Numbered from the stretch's first letter, positions 9,039-17,731 are shown. The stretch: 64,000 bases of DNA from VAZQ01 sp963739385 (GCA_963739385.1 CAVUAI010000001.1:1-64000); one strand, 5' to 3'. The notes: generated by a model not told the origin, from the letters alone. A program made the numbers and translations.

Positions 9039-10319
9039 ATGAGTGCTTCGGCAATAACGTTGAAGAGGAGCGGCGCCATGCCTTTCGCGCCAGCTCCCAG
9101 TGCAGTGCGCGCCGGCGACTATGTGTTCACGTCTTCGATCTACCCGATCGACAAAGCCGGGCACGCGATCGAGACCGACTTTCTCCTCGGGGAGGCTGGC
9201 CCCTCGCTGATCGCAGCGCAGACCCGCCATTGCCTGGAAGCGCTCAAGGCAATCTTGAAGGAGCACGGCAGTTCGCTCGACCGAGTGCTCAAGGCGGAAG
9301 TCCATTTGGTTGACGCGGCGGATTTCTACGAGTTCAAACTCGTCTGGCGCGAGTATTTTCCGAAAGAGCCACCCGCCCGCACGACCGTTGAGGTCGGGGA
9401 CACGCTTCCATTTCCAGGCGCTCGCCTCAATCTCGACGTGGTGGCGCTCGCGGGCGACTCGAAACTGGAGCGGCAGGTCCTTCGCGACCCCGAAGGTCCG
9501 GACCCAATCGAGGCCGAAGCGGCACCGTGGGCGGTGCGCGCCGGCAACCTGGTGTTTTGCTCCGGGTTCACGGCGAGCAATTTCAGTACGGGACTGGCGG
9601 CAGGCAGGAGGCCTGGATTTCCAAACTACGGCAACGACGCGGTGGCGCAGGCCGAGTATTTTTTCAATACGCTCAATCGCGTGCTTGCACAGGCCGGCAC
9701 CTCGCTGGAACAGGCGCTCGAGTCCTATCTCTACGAGCCGGACCTCGGGACCTTTTTCAACATCGACAGCACCTGGACGCGCTACATGCCGGTGCCGCCC
9801 GGACGCGCCTCGATGGGAATCAAGGGCCTGATCGTTCCGGGCGCCTGCTTCGTCGCCAGCCTGACCGTCCTGGTGCCCGACAAGGACCACGTGAAAGAGG
9901 AATCGCGCAAGGGCATCAAGTATCACCCGGTCAATGCCCGGCGGGTCAACTACACCCCCACGCTCACGGCCGGACCGTGGATCTACATAGCGGGCAAGAC
10001 CGCGGGCGACATGCAGACGGTGCACGCCGCGCCGGCGGGACTGCCCCACCACTTCTCCGATATCGAAGTGCAAACGCGCCACATCATGGACTATCTGACC
10101 GCGCAGATCGAAGCCAACGGCTCCGACTGGGACCACTGCCACCACGTGCGCGTCTGGCTGATAAATCCGCGCCGGGATTATCGCGGCTTCAGTCGGGTGT
10201 GGCGCGAGCTCTTCCCGGACAGCACCAAGGCACCGGCGCTCGCCTTTGTCCCCGCCACCGCGACCATGTATCCGGGGCCGTTGATCGAGATCGATCCGAC
10301 TTGCGTCGCCCGCCCGTAG
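9039..10319 (+). CDS. Three-domain RidA/YjgF-family protein
   Basis: A 426-residue protein with three RidA-like domains (about 1-135, 140-290 and 300-426). Domain 1 keeps the carboxylate-binding Arg region (PPARTTVEV) and domain 2 has PPGRASMGI. Domain 3 has KAPALAFV with no Arg. It therefore differs from the other three-domain chain at 2633, which lacks the Arg throughout. The chain length suits an intramolecular version of the RidA trimer. GAGGAG precedes the ATG. It follows the frameshifted Bug receptor and converges with an intact Bug gene. The activity is unknown. Imine hydrolysis is the family reaction, but multi-domain members are uncharacterised as far as I know. Confidence 0.82.
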   Translation: MSASAITLKRSGAMPFAPAPSAVRAGDYVFTSSIYPIDKAGHAIETDFLLGEAGPSLIAAQTRHCLEALKAILKEHGSSLDRVLKAEVHLVDAADFYEFKLVWREYFPKEPPARTTVEVGDTLPFPGARLNLDVVALAGDSKLERQVLRDPEGPDPIEAEAAPWAVRAGNLVFCSGFTASNFSTGLAAGRRPGFPNYGNDAVAQAEYFFNTLNRVLAQAGTSLEQALESYLYEPDLGTFFNIDSTWTRYMPVPPGRASMGIKGLIVPGACFVASLTVLVPDKDHVKEESRKGIKYHPVNARRVNYTPTLTAGPWIYIAGKTAGDMQTVHAAPAGLPHHFSDIEVQTRHIMDYLTAQIEANGSDWDHCHHVRVWLINPRRDYRGFSRVWRELFPDSTKAPALAFVPATATMYPGPLIEIDPTCVARP

Positions 10320-10338
10320 GTGCCGGGCGGCGCGGGAA

Positions 10339-11328
10339 TCATTGAGCTTTCATCCCCGTCGATTCGATGACCTCGGTCCATCGCTTCGCTTCGGACCGGA
10401 GAAAAGCATCGGCCTCGGCCGGCGAGCCGCCGACAAACTGCACACCCTGCTTGACGAACGGCTCACGGAACGCGGGGTCGTTGAAGGCCTTGTTGAGCTC
10501 GGCATTGAGCCGGCCGACGAGGTCGGGCGGCGTCTTCGCCGGAGCCAGCAGCGCATACCAGGCGCTGGTCTCGAAGCCGGACAGGCCGGCCTCGATCATG
10601 GTGGGCGTGTCGGGCGCGAGCGGGCTGCGCGAGGCGCTGGTGACCGCCAGCATGTTCAACCTTCCTTGCTGCGCGTGCGTAAGGCTGGTCGTGATCGTGT
10701 CGAACATCATGGATACATGACCGCCGAGCAAGTCGTTGAGCCCGAGAGCATTCCCCTTGTAGACGACGTGGACGATGTCCGTCTTGGTCAGAAACTTGAA
10801 CAGCTCGCCGGAAAGATGCCCGCCCGACCCGACGCCGCCCGACGCAAAGGTCAGCACTCCGGGCTTGGATTTGGCGAGCGCGATGAGCTCCTGCACGGAT
10901 TTGACCGGCAAACTCGGGTGCGTGACGAGAATCAGCGGGATATTTCCGATCCTTATGATGGGAGAAAAGTCATTGAGTGGATCATAGGGGACGGTCTTGG
11001 TGAACAGCGGGTTGATGACGTGCGATGGAAACACCACCAGCAGGGTCGACCCGTCAGGTGGCGACTTCGCAACCGCCTCCGCCCCGATGATCCCGTTGGC
11101 CCCCGCCTTGTTTTCCACCACCGCCGTTATGCCGAGGCTCTCCTCGAGCTTGCGCCCGATCCCGCGGCCGAAAGCGTCGACGGCGCCACCCGCTGCAGTC
11201 GGCACAATTATCTTGACGACCTGATGCGGATATTTTTGCGCAATTACCGGCGAGACACTCGCGAACGCTCCGATGATAGCGCTCAACGCGAGAACGACAG
11301 TGCGTCCGAGTCCGGCTGGGAATGACAT
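10339..11328 (-). CDS. Bug-type tripartite tricarboxylate transporter receptor
   Basis: A 329-residue periplasmic binding protein of the Bug/TctC family with a Sec signal peptide ending SPVIAQ. The family signatures are present: VVKIIVPTAAGGAVDAFGR near the start, VVENKAGANG, and the central YKGNALGLNDLLGGHV. Bug proteins bind carboxylates, amides or nicotinate-like ligands through a conserved water network. The TctA/TctB membrane partners are not nearby, so this is an orphan receptor, as is common in Burkholderiales and Hyphomicrobiales. The ATG at 11328 is preferred to one 60 bases upstream because the signal peptide begins there. Confidence 0.9.
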   Translation of the reverse strand: MSFPAGLGRTVVLALSAIIGAFASVSPVIAQKYPHQVVKIIVPTAAGGAVDAFGRGIGRKLEESLGITAVVENKAGANGIIGAEAVAKSPPDGSTLLVVFPSHVINPLFTKTVPYDPLNDFSPIIRIGNIPLILVTHPSLPVKSVQELIALAKSKPGVLTFASGGVGSGGHLSGELFKFLTKTDIVHVVYKGNALGLNDLLGGHVSMMFDTITTSLTHAQQGRLNMLAVTSASRSPLAPDTPTMIEAGLSGFETSAWYALLAPAKTPPDLVGRLNAELNKAFNDPAFREPFVKQGVQFVGGSPAEADAFLRSEAKRWTEVIESTGMKAQ

Positions 11329-11627
11329 TGCGTGCTCACGTCCTGTCAGCGCATGAGCAACCCTCCCGCTCCGCCTGACGGTTGTCAACGGAATATCCGC
11401 TCAAGGAAGGCGTGTGCCGTGTCGAGAACGCACCTTGTAGCCGCGATCGAAAGCCGAGGGACGAGTATCTCGACATCTGGGCCTGTTTAATAGCGGCAAC
11501 AAGCCACGGCGCGGAGCAAATACGTCCCGCGCGCGGGGCGCGTCCACAACCCGCTCGAACTGGCCGCTGAGGTCGCAATGTCGACGCCCCGGCCGCGGCG
11601 CCATCCGCTGCTGCCGGAGCCGCGGCA

Positions 11628-11948
11628 TCAACTCCGGCCGAGGTGAATGGCCAGCCAGACGGTAGGCTCGTCCTTCGTCGTCCAGGTCACCCGGTGGGGA
11701 CGATGAGCCTGGATCAGGACGTGATCACCCGGACGTAGAGTGTGGTCACCTTCGCCCTCGATCCATAGACCGGCCGAGCCGGCAAGAAGGAGGACCCATT
11801 CGTCGTGTGCCTGATTGTATGGCTTGTCGTTCGGCGTCGATTGCCCCGTTGAGACAATCCGCTCGATCCGCACACCCTCACGCGACAGCAGTTCGGTGAC
11901 GATTTCCTCGTCGGCGCGAGGGAGGATGTCTTCGAAAAGATTGGGCAC
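11628..11948 (-). CDS. Small cupin protein
   Basis: A 106-residue single-domain cupin. The two conserved stretches are recognisable: HDEWVLLLAGSAGLWIEGEG resembles motif 1, and LRPGDHVLIQAHRPHRVTWT resembles motif 2 with its metal-ligand His. The start is a GTG with GGAG eight bases upstream. Small stand-alone cupins serve as isomerases, dioxygenases or sensors, so no reaction can be assigned. It stands alone between a Bug receptor and a divergent exported protein. Confidence 0.82.
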   Translation of the reverse strand: MPNLFEDILPRADEEIVTELLSREGVRIERIVSTGQSTPNDKPYNQAHDEWVLLLAGSAGLWIEGEGDHTLRPGDHVLIQAHRPHRVTWTTKDEPTVWLAIHLGRS

Positions 11949-12089
11949 GGCGGGACTCCAGTCCAGGGCACGGCTTTCGCCCGCGGGCGGCGGAACCCAG
12001 GGGATTTGACGGCTTTATTCCGATCGGTATTCCTCTGCTAAATTTGTCCCGAATTCGAGGATTATGCTGGGCAGGATTGGAGCCCGACC

Positions 12090-12812
12090 ATGCCGAATTT
12101 CTTCCGCACCATCCCATTTTGCGCGCTCTGCATCATGAGCACGATTTGTCCGGTTCCTCTTGCCGCCCAACCACTTAACGACCAAGCGGGGGAGGGCAAT
12201 GTCAACATTTATAACCTCGATCGCAACGCTGGCGTCGGTGGGGTGGAGATCAGCGGCCCGATCGACAAGGCGGTGGCGAGCAAGGCGATGGACCTGATCC
12301 GGTCCATCCGTCCGGACGTCTTCGAGTTGACGGTCTTCCTCAATTCCCAAGGCGGAGACGCGCTCGCAGCGATCGAGCTTGGCGAGGAAGTCCGCAAGCA
12401 GGTGGCTTTGACGGCAGTCGACGATCACGGCGAATGCCTCGGGGCGTGCGTGCTCGTCCTGGCGGCGGGCGTGCGGCGAAGCCCCACGCCGGACAGCGTG
12501 GGGATTCGGCGGCTGTCCTTCGACCCAAAAGAGTTCGCCAATATGTCAGCGGATCGCGCCAACCAAAAAAGGGCCGCGTTGCTGCGAAAGGTCGAGACCT
12601 ACCTGGCTCGCATGGGAATGCCGAAAAGACTCTTCCAGGAGATGGCGCAGTCGTCGGACAAGGTACGTCTGCTTAATGCCAGCCGGCTCAAGACCCTGGG
12701 ACTTGATGGCACCGACCCGGCTTTCGAAGAATGGGAACGCGCAAACAAGCCTGCTGACCTTCACAACCAAACCAATGATGGGGTGGAACGAATGAACCCG
12801 CCGCGCGATTGA
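12090..12812 (+). CDS. Exported ClpP/crotonase-fold protein lacking the serine nucleophile
   Basis: A 240-residue protein with an N-terminal signal peptide (cleavage near PLAAQ). It resembles the periplasmic ClpP-like family: GVEISGPIDKA leads into VFLNSQGGDALAAIELGEEVR, the oxyanion-hole strand and helix. The next block, GECLGACVLVLAAGVRR, is where relatives typically read C-x-S-A-C with the catalytic Ser. Here position 118 is Gly, so the nucleophile appears to be lost while both flanking Cys remain. It may be an inactive scaffold or a binding protein. Strong start context is absent, but the signal peptide fixes the start. The last 25 residues are polar and probably disordered. Confidence 0.72.
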   Translation: MPNFFRTIPFCALCIMSTICPVPLAAQPLNDQAGEGNVNIYNLDRNAGVGGVEISGPIDKAVASKAMDLIRSIRPDVFELTVFLNSQGGDALAAIELGEEVRKQVALTAVDDHGECLGACVLVLAAGVRRSPTPDSVGIRRLSFDPKEFANMSADRANQKRAALLRKVETYLARMGMPKRLFQEMAQSSDKVRLLNASRLKTLGLDGTDPAFEEWERANKPADLHNQTNDGVERMNPPRD

Positions 12813-12862
12813 CCGCGGGTGACCGACGCTGCTCGCTCACCGGCCGATGGCGTCCCTGATTG

Positions 12863-13879
12863 TCAGGCAGTCTCCGCGAGAACGCGATCGATGTCGGCCA
12901 AAGCCTTGTCCTTCTCCGGCATCGTCATCAACGATGCCCGGATCCCATTGCGGACGATCGCGACGATGTCATTCCGCTCGAGCCCCAACGCCGCCGATAT
13001 CGCGAGATAGTTCTGGTTGACGTAGCCGCCGAAATAAGCGGGATCATCGGAATTGACCGTAACGATGATGCCCCTGTCCATCAGCCGTCGTAGCGGGTGG
13101 TGTGCCAGGTCATCGACCACCCGTAGCCGCAGGTTGGACAGCGGACACATGGTCAGCGGAACCTGGTCGCGGGCCAGTCGCCCCATGAGGCTGTCATCCT
13201 CGACCGAATGGTTGCCGTGATCGATGCGAGCGACGCCGAGCACATCGAGCGCTTCCCAGACATAGCCCGGTGGTCCTTCCTCACCGGCATGGGCGGTCAG
13301 AAAGAAACCGGCGTCGCGTGCGCGCCGAAACACGTGCTTGAATTTGCTCGGCGGATTGCCGCGTTCAGCTGAATCGAGCCCGACGCCGACGATGCGATCC
13401 TTGAATGCCAGCGCTAAATCCAGCGTCCGCTCGGCGTCTTCCTCATTGCGGTCGCGCAGGAAACACATGATCAGGCTCGCCTGCACGCCAAGCCTGCGCC
13501 CGGCGTCATCGATGGCGCGGCTGAGGCCTGCGATCACCGTCGAAAACGAGATGCCACGGGACGTGTGCCCCTGCGGGTCGAAGAACATCTCGACGTGCCG
13601 GACGTTGTTGGCGTGTGCGCGCTCGAGATAGGCAAGGGCGAGGTCATAGAAATCCTGCTCGGTGATCAGGACCGACATGCCCTGATAGTAGAGATTCAGA
13701 AAGTCCTGCAGATTCTGAAAATGATATGCCTGTCGCAAAGCTTCGACCGACAGGTGGGGCAGGGTGATGCCGTTGCGGCGCGCCAACGCGAACATCAGCT
13801 CCGGCTCCAGGCTGCCCTCCACATGGATGTGCAGCTCGCATTTGGGAAGGCGTTTGATCAGCGTATCCGCGTTGGGCAT
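12863..13879 (-). CDS. Adenine deaminase (adenosine deaminase family)
   Basis: A 338-residue cytoplasmic amidohydrolase that deaminates adenine to hypoxanthine for purine salvage. Metal and catalytic motifs are visible: HIHVEGSLEP (zinc His pair), HAGEEG, DHGNHSVED and NSDDPAYFGGYV. The C-terminal GGYVNQNY block is characteristic of the adenine-specific branch rather than adenosine deaminase; I assign the branch from family knowledge, without computation. The ATG at 13879 is chosen over 13903, which would only add eight non-conserved residues. It is divergent from the duplicated small-protein genes, so the intergenic region may regulate both. Confidence 0.88.
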   Translation of the reverse strand: MPNADTLIKRLPKCELHIHVEGSLEPELMFALARRNGITLPHLSVEALRQAYHFQNLQDFLNLYYQGMSVLITEQDFYDLALAYLERAHANNVRHVEMFFDPQGHTSRGISFSTVIAGLSRAIDDAGRRLGVQASLIMCFLRDRNEEDAERTLDLALAFKDRIVGVGLDSAERGNPPSKFKHVFRRARDAGFFLTAHAGEEGPPGYVWEALDVLGVARIDHGNHSVEDDSLMGRLARDQVPLTMCPLSNLRLRVVDDLAHHPLRRLMDRGIIVTVNSDDPAYFGGYVNQNYLAISAALGLERNDIVAIVRNGIRASLMTMPEKDKALADIDRVLAETA

Positions 13880-14105
13880 TCCGTCGTCCTTGTCCAGAAG
13901 CAAAGGCGCCGGTCCACGAACCCGCGACCGCGTCCTGCAGATTGAGTGCAGGGCATGCCTCGCACGCGTCGACCGCGAAGATCAACTCTCGCGTAACCGA
14001 GACTGATTTCGCTGCTGCGGTTGGCATCACCAAGCCGTGAAGTTCGTTCGCACGGCAGGCGTTGGCCGAGGCTTCCCTCTGCGGCGATCCCCAAACCCGC
14101 ATTCC

Positions 14106-14121
14106 TGTGACCAATATCACA
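14106..14121. promoter_or_regulatory. Crp-like operator, copy 1
   Basis: TGTGA-CCAATA-TCACA is a perfect match to the Crp consensus half-sites with a six-base spacer. It lies 52 bases upstream of the ATG at 14174, between that gene and the divergent adenine deaminase. The site and its surroundings are repeated at 14772, upstream of a paralogous gene, and a Crp/Fnr-family gene lies at 15242. Regulation is inferred. Confidence 0.75.
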
Positions 14122-14173
14122 TACCTCGTGGCGCTCCCTCCCTAGCCTGCAACCATTCGCGAAGGAGGCGACC

Positions 14174-14524
14174 ATGACAAACAACACGCAATTTGATCAC
14201 CAAGACGGCGGTCGCAACCGGAAGCCCGGCCAGCGGAGCAGGACGACCAAGCTGAGGGCGATCGGGATCGCCGGCGCGTTCCTGGCGCTCGGCACACTGG
14301 TCACGTTCGACGCCGCCGATGCGGCTGGCTATTCCCAAAGGAATCGGGCCGCCCCGCTGGGCTACGGCTATAACACCCAGGCGAACCCGACCTATGGGTT
14401 CGGTCCGCGTGTTCCCGTGCACCCGCACGACGTGGTCTCGGGCAACCGGATCATCGGCCGCGATCCGGATCCGTTCATCCGCGGTGAGCTCCTGCGCCAC
14501 TACAACAGCGGCTGGCCCGACTAG
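14174..14524 (+). CDS. Small exported protein, copy 1 of a tandem pair
   Basis: A 116-residue protein with a polar N-terminus, a hydrophobic segment (IGIAGAFLALGTLVTF) and a likely signal cleavage around DAADAAGY. The mature 66 residues, rich in Asn, Pro, Gly and Tyr, contain QRNRAAPLGY, YNTQANP and VVSGNRIIGRDPDPFIRGEL. I do not know the family. AGGAGG precedes the ATG. The paralogue at 14840 shares most of the mature part while the N-terminal leader has diverged, so the exported part is under selection. The gene has a perfect Crp-like site upstream. Confidence 0.8.
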   Translation: MTNNTQFDHQDGGRNRKPGQRSRTTKLRAIGIAGAFLALGTLVTFDAADAAGYSQRNRAAPLGYGYNTQANPTYGFGPRVPVHPHDVVSGNRIIGRDPDPFIRGELLRHYNSGWPD

Positions 14525-14839
14525 TCCGTGCGCGCTCGCGGTGGGTCATTCCAGGCTTGGGCAAGACTGCGCGGAATGCCCGCCGCCGCACAGGTTCACG
14601 ACGGTCGGTGCTGCCCTTTGTTTTGCCGGTCCTAGGCCCGACCAGGGGCTGGAATCGCCGGCGTCCCCACCGGATATGTGGCCTCGCATCACCAAGCCGT
14701 GAAGCTCCATCGGCCGAGCCGCGCGAATGCAGGCAATCCGCTTCATGCTGCGCGCCCCAAACCCGCATTCTTGTGACCGAAATCACATCCCTTGCGCCGC
14801 CTCTTCCCTACGTTCTGACCATTCGCAAAGGAGGCCGCC
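14525..14839 (+). other. Intergenic region with promoter copy 2
   Basis: A 315-base gap between the two paralogues. The right half, from 14687, repeats the upstream region of copy 1 including its Crp-like site. The left half shows no gene or recognised motif. Confidence 0.6.
14772..14787. promoter_or_regulatory. Crp-like operator, copy 2
   Basis: TGTGA-CCGAAA-TCACA is again a perfect pair of half-sites with six-base spacing. It is 52 bases upstream of the ATG at 14840, exactly the distance of copy 1. Only three of the six spacer bases match copy 1 while both half-sites are unchanged, which is what selection for protein binding would produce. Confidence 0.75.
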
Positions 14840-15166
14840 ATGACAAACACCATCACTCAACTTGATCACCAGGACGGCGGTCGCAAACGGACATCCGGCC
14901 GCCGAATGATTGCTCTCGTCGGCGCTTTGATCGCCTTCGGCACGTTGTTCAGCTCAGGCGCCGATGCCGCTGGCTACGGCCAGAGGAATCGGGCCGCACC
15001 GCTGGGCTATGCCTACAATACCCAGGCGAACCCGAACTATGGCTTCGGCCCGCTCGTTGCCGTGCAGCCCACCGATGTGGTCTCGGGCAACCGGATCGTG
15101 GGTCGCGATCCGGATCCGTTCATTCGGGGCGAGATTTTGCGCCACTACAACAGCAGGTCCAACTAG
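14840..15166 (+). CDS. Small exported protein, copy 2 of a tandem pair
   Basis: A 108-residue paralogue of the preceding gene. The leader is shorter and different, with a hydrophobic stretch (MIALVGALIAFGTLF) and a similar cleavage site at GADAAGY. The mature part keeps QRNRAAPLGYAYNTQANP and RIVGRDPDPFIRGEILRHYNS. AGGAGG precedes the ATG. It converges with the Crp/Fnr-family gene 75 bases downstream. The function is unknown; a small envelope or secreted protein produced on a Crp-type signal is the most I can infer. Confidence 0.8.
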   Translation: MTNTITQLDHQDGGRKRTSGRRMIALVGALIAFGTLFSSGADAAGYGQRNRAAPLGYAYNTQANPNYGFGPLVAVQPTDVVSGNRIVGRDPDPFIRGEILRHYNSRSN

Positions 15167-15241
15167 TCCGTGGATTTGCCGAGCTTGCGGCCCGCGTCAG
15201 GGAACCTTGGCGCTTCTCTCCAAGACCGCGGTCTGCCTACC

Positions 15242-15925
15242 TTACAGCTCGGCTTCCTCCCTGAGAGCGGCCGCCTTCTCCAGGCAATAGTAGCCTGAGT
15301 GACGGCTCAGCAACGAGCGCTTGACCCAATCGTTGAGCACCCGGCTGACATTCTCCCGCGCAATCCCCGCCATCGCCGCGAGGTCGCTCTGCGACACTTT
15401 TTGCGAAATGACGACGCGCCCCTGGCCGACGTCACGGCCAAAAGCCTCGGCGAGGCTCAACAGCGCCCGCGCAACGCGTCCCTTCACCGACAGAAAGTTC
15501 GTGGCCATCAAAGCATCGTTGGTCTCGCGCAAACGGTGCGCGAGCAAAGCGGTGAGGTGAAAATAAAGCTCAGGCCGCGATCGTCCAAACGTTTCGAAGA
15601 CGGCGCGGCTCACGAAACTCAGCTTCGCATCGCGCAGGGCGGCGACCGAAGCCGACCGCGGCGCTCGATCGATCAGCGACAGCTCCCCGACGACAGCGTC
15701 AGGGCCAAGGATCGCAAGGATGCGCTCGCCCCCCGCCGGCGCGACGACGCTGGCCTTGAGCAAGCCCTCCTTGATCAGATAGCACCCGTCCCCTTCGTCG
15801 CCCGCATGGAACAACGTCTGATGCGCCGGAAGCGCAAGATCGCGCGCCTGCGCGAACAGACTCTGGGACAGTTCCGCCGGCAGCGCGGCGAGCAAACTTT
15901 GCGATGGTGAAACGGGCTTCGCCAT
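15242..15925 (-). CDS. Crp/Fnr-family transcriptional regulator
   Basis: A 227-residue regulator. The N-terminal cyclic-nucleotide-binding beta-roll covers about residues 20-130 (LFHAGDEGDGCYLIKEGLLKA, then VVGELSLIDRAPRSASVAAL). A long dimerisation helix follows, then the winged helix with the recognition helix IARENVSRVLNDW. The R-E-x-x-x-R pattern of that helix is that of Crp proteins that read TGTGA. No Fnr-type N-terminal Cys cluster is seen. The GELSL-x(5)-R pattern resembles the cAMP-binding phosphate cassette, so a cyclic nucleotide is plausible but unproven. The start is either the ATG at 15925 or the one at 15955. Its most obvious targets are the two operators just next door. Confidence 0.9.
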   Translation of the reverse strand: MAKPVSPSQSLLAALPAELSQSLFAQARDLALPAHQTLFHAGDEGDGCYLIKEGLLKASVVAPAGGERILAILGPDAVVGELSLIDRAPRSASVAALRDAKLSFVSRAVFETFGRSRPELYFHLTALLAHRLRETNDALMATNFLSVKGRVARALLSLAEAFGRDVGQGRVVISQKVSQSDLAAMAGIARENVSRVLNDWVKRSLLSRHSGYYCLEKAAALREEAEL

Positions 15926-16054
15926 GGCGTGGTTCTCAGGCTGGAAGCGGATCAACGTGGCGCAGCATTCGCACGAGGGATCTCTCCAAGGCGTTACATC
16001 TTGCGGCTTCGCCTGCGTATTGACCAGTGCCTCGGCAGAATTCCGGGTCGGTTC

Positions 16055-17572
16055 TCAAACGCGCCGCCCGAACAGGGCGATGGCGGCGAGCGGGATCAGA
16101 AGCCCCAGCGCCGCGGCCGTGACCAGCAGCGGACCAAGCTCCGCATAGTTGCCGCGTCCCACCACGAAGATCTCATTGAGGTATTTCGTCTGCAGCTGGC
16201 CCGCGACCAGCGCGATGTTCATCAAGGATGCCATGAGGGCAAACCAGGTCGCGCGATGGCCGGGAGGCGCATAGTACGCAGTCAGGGTCAGGAGCGGAAT
16301 CATGCTCAGCTGTGCGAATGGCGAAGCGGTGGCGGCATCGATCACGGCAATGGCGCGGGCACCGAAACCGAACGTCGCCTCGGTCCAGTGGTGCAGGCCG
16401 TAGAACAACCCGATATTGGGAAGCGAGAGCGCGGTGCCGACCACCGCGAGCCAGAACAAAATCTTGGTCGCGGAGTATTCGGTCAGCTGCTTGCTGAACA
16501 GCCACAGCGCCACGATGGCGAGGATCGCAGCAGTCTGACGCAACGTGCCGTAGAACGCCTCGTCGAATTTGAGCTCATCGAGGGTCCACCAGAAATAACC
16601 GTCGCCGACCGACGGCGCTGCGCGGAACGCGAAGATGATGATGCTGGTGAACAGGATGGCCTGGCGGGTCTTGGCGTCGAGCTCCCTGGTCACGAAAACA
16701 AGCATGGTGCAGATCACCCCCATCGACAGAACAAAGATCAGCTCCTGGCCAAACGGAACGGACCCGAATGCGAGCGCGAGAATCGCCGCGCCGAACGCCA
16801 TGCCACCGCCGAGGATGCGCCAGTCGAGCGGCCGCCGCTCGCTGGTCTCCGATCCAATGAGCAGGACACCGCACACCGAAACTGCCGGGACGACCAGCCC
16901 GAGCAGGAACACCGTCTCGCGCGCGAGAAAGCTCGCGAGCCAGCCGGACAGCCCGGCAACCGCCAGAATGCCGAATGACAGCGCCACGCGGCCGATCACC
17001 TGGACCATGCCGAGCTCGGCGCGGATGTCCTCCTCCGAACGGGGGTTGCCGGCGCTGTCGCGGCGCGCAACCACCTCGGTCGACATGGCGTCCGCGACGA
17101 CGTCCTGGATGACGGTGCCGATCACGATCAGCATGGCGCCGAGAACGTAGAGGTGATCCACGCGCATGAAAGCGATCCACCCGCCGGCGGCGCCGGCGAG
17201 CGTCACCATGCCGGCGGCGGTCGCGGTCGCGCCAATGAGGACATAAGCCTTCCGTTGCGAGGAGAAGATCGGCACGCTGTCGACCAGCTCGCCGAATACC
17301 ATCTTCACGGTCCACGGCAGGCTGAGCCAGACGCCGATCGACGCCAGCTCGGCCGGGCTCAAGGCCAGCTGCTCCTTGATCCACATGTCCCGGCTGACGT
17401 CGATGAGGCCCAGCGCGCCGTAGGCGAAATAGATCATCACCAGCGGCAGGTAGGCGAGGCGGAAGCGGCGGACCGGCCGCAGCAACGCCGACAGCCACGT
17501 CCGGCCCGCGCTCGCGGTCGAGGGCTGCGCGGCGCGCGCGGCGTTCGTGGAATCCAGGGATTGATCCATCAA
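16055..17572 (-). CDS. Folate-biopterin transporter (BT1/FBT) family MFS protein
   Basis: A 505-residue inner-membrane protein with about 12 transmembrane segments. The block around GLIDVSRDMWIKEQL, SPAELASIGVWLSLPWTVKM and VPIFSSQRKAYVLIGA matches the folate-biopterin transporter (BT1) family found in cyanobacteria, plants, trypanosomatids and some proteobacteria. Family members carry folates, pterins or related compounds. The bacterial substrate is rarely known, so I claim only the family. The gene is alone and divergent from the alpha-amylase gene, with a 159-base shared upstream region. Confidence 0.78.
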   Translation of the reverse strand: MMDQSLDSTNAARAAQPSTASAGRTWLSALLRPVRRFRLAYLPLVMIYFAYGALGLIDVSRDMWIKEQLALSPAELASIGVWLSLPWTVKMVFGELVDSVPIFSSQRKAYVLIGATATAAGMVTLAGAAGGWIAFMRVDHLYVLGAMLIVIGTVIQDVVADAMSTEVVARRDSAGNPRSEEDIRAELGMVQVIGRVALSFGILAVAGLSGWLASFLARETVFLLGLVVPAVSVCGVLLIGSETSERRPLDWRILGGGMAFGAAILALAFGSVPFGQELIFVLSMGVICTMLVFVTRELDAKTRQAILFTSIIIFAFRAAPSVGDGYFWWTLDELKFDEAFYGTLRQTAAILAIVALWLFSKQLTEYSATKILFWLAVVGTALSLPNIGLFYGLHHWTEATFGFGARAIAVIDAATASPFAQLSMIPLLTLTAYYAPPGHRATWFALMASLMNIALVAGQLQTKYLNEIFVVGRGNYAELGPLLVTAAALGLLIPLAAIALFGRRV

Positions 17573-17731
17573 CGGAATGTCTGGAATGGTTGACCTTTAT
17601 AGGCTCAAGATAATCGCAAGGTAATGGTGCCAAGTCGGCTGCCAAGTCCGGCACCTGTCCGCAGCCCGCGCCCGTTCGGCGCCGGCCGCGGCTGATCCGC
17701 GGACTGCAGCCGATCCAGCACGAGGCTCGTC

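Larger units (their letters stand above)
14025..15166 (+). repeat. Tandem duplication of promoter plus small exported gene
   Basis: Two units offset by about 666 bases. Shared landmarks are CATCACCAAGCCGTGAAG (14025 and 14687), the Crp-like operator (14106 and 14772), the CATTCGC-A/G-AAGGAGGC translation start region, and the coding sequence (14174 and 14840). Promoter, operator and gene were therefore duplicated together. The sequence between the units has diverged. Conservation of both the operator and the mature protein argues for selection on both copies. Confidence 0.8.

Noticed and set aside
15929..16978. A 349-residue plus-strand open frame across the BT1-family gene
   Set aside because: The composition (Gln, Arg, His, Glu) and lack of any domain mark it as the antisense shadow of a membrane protein gene.
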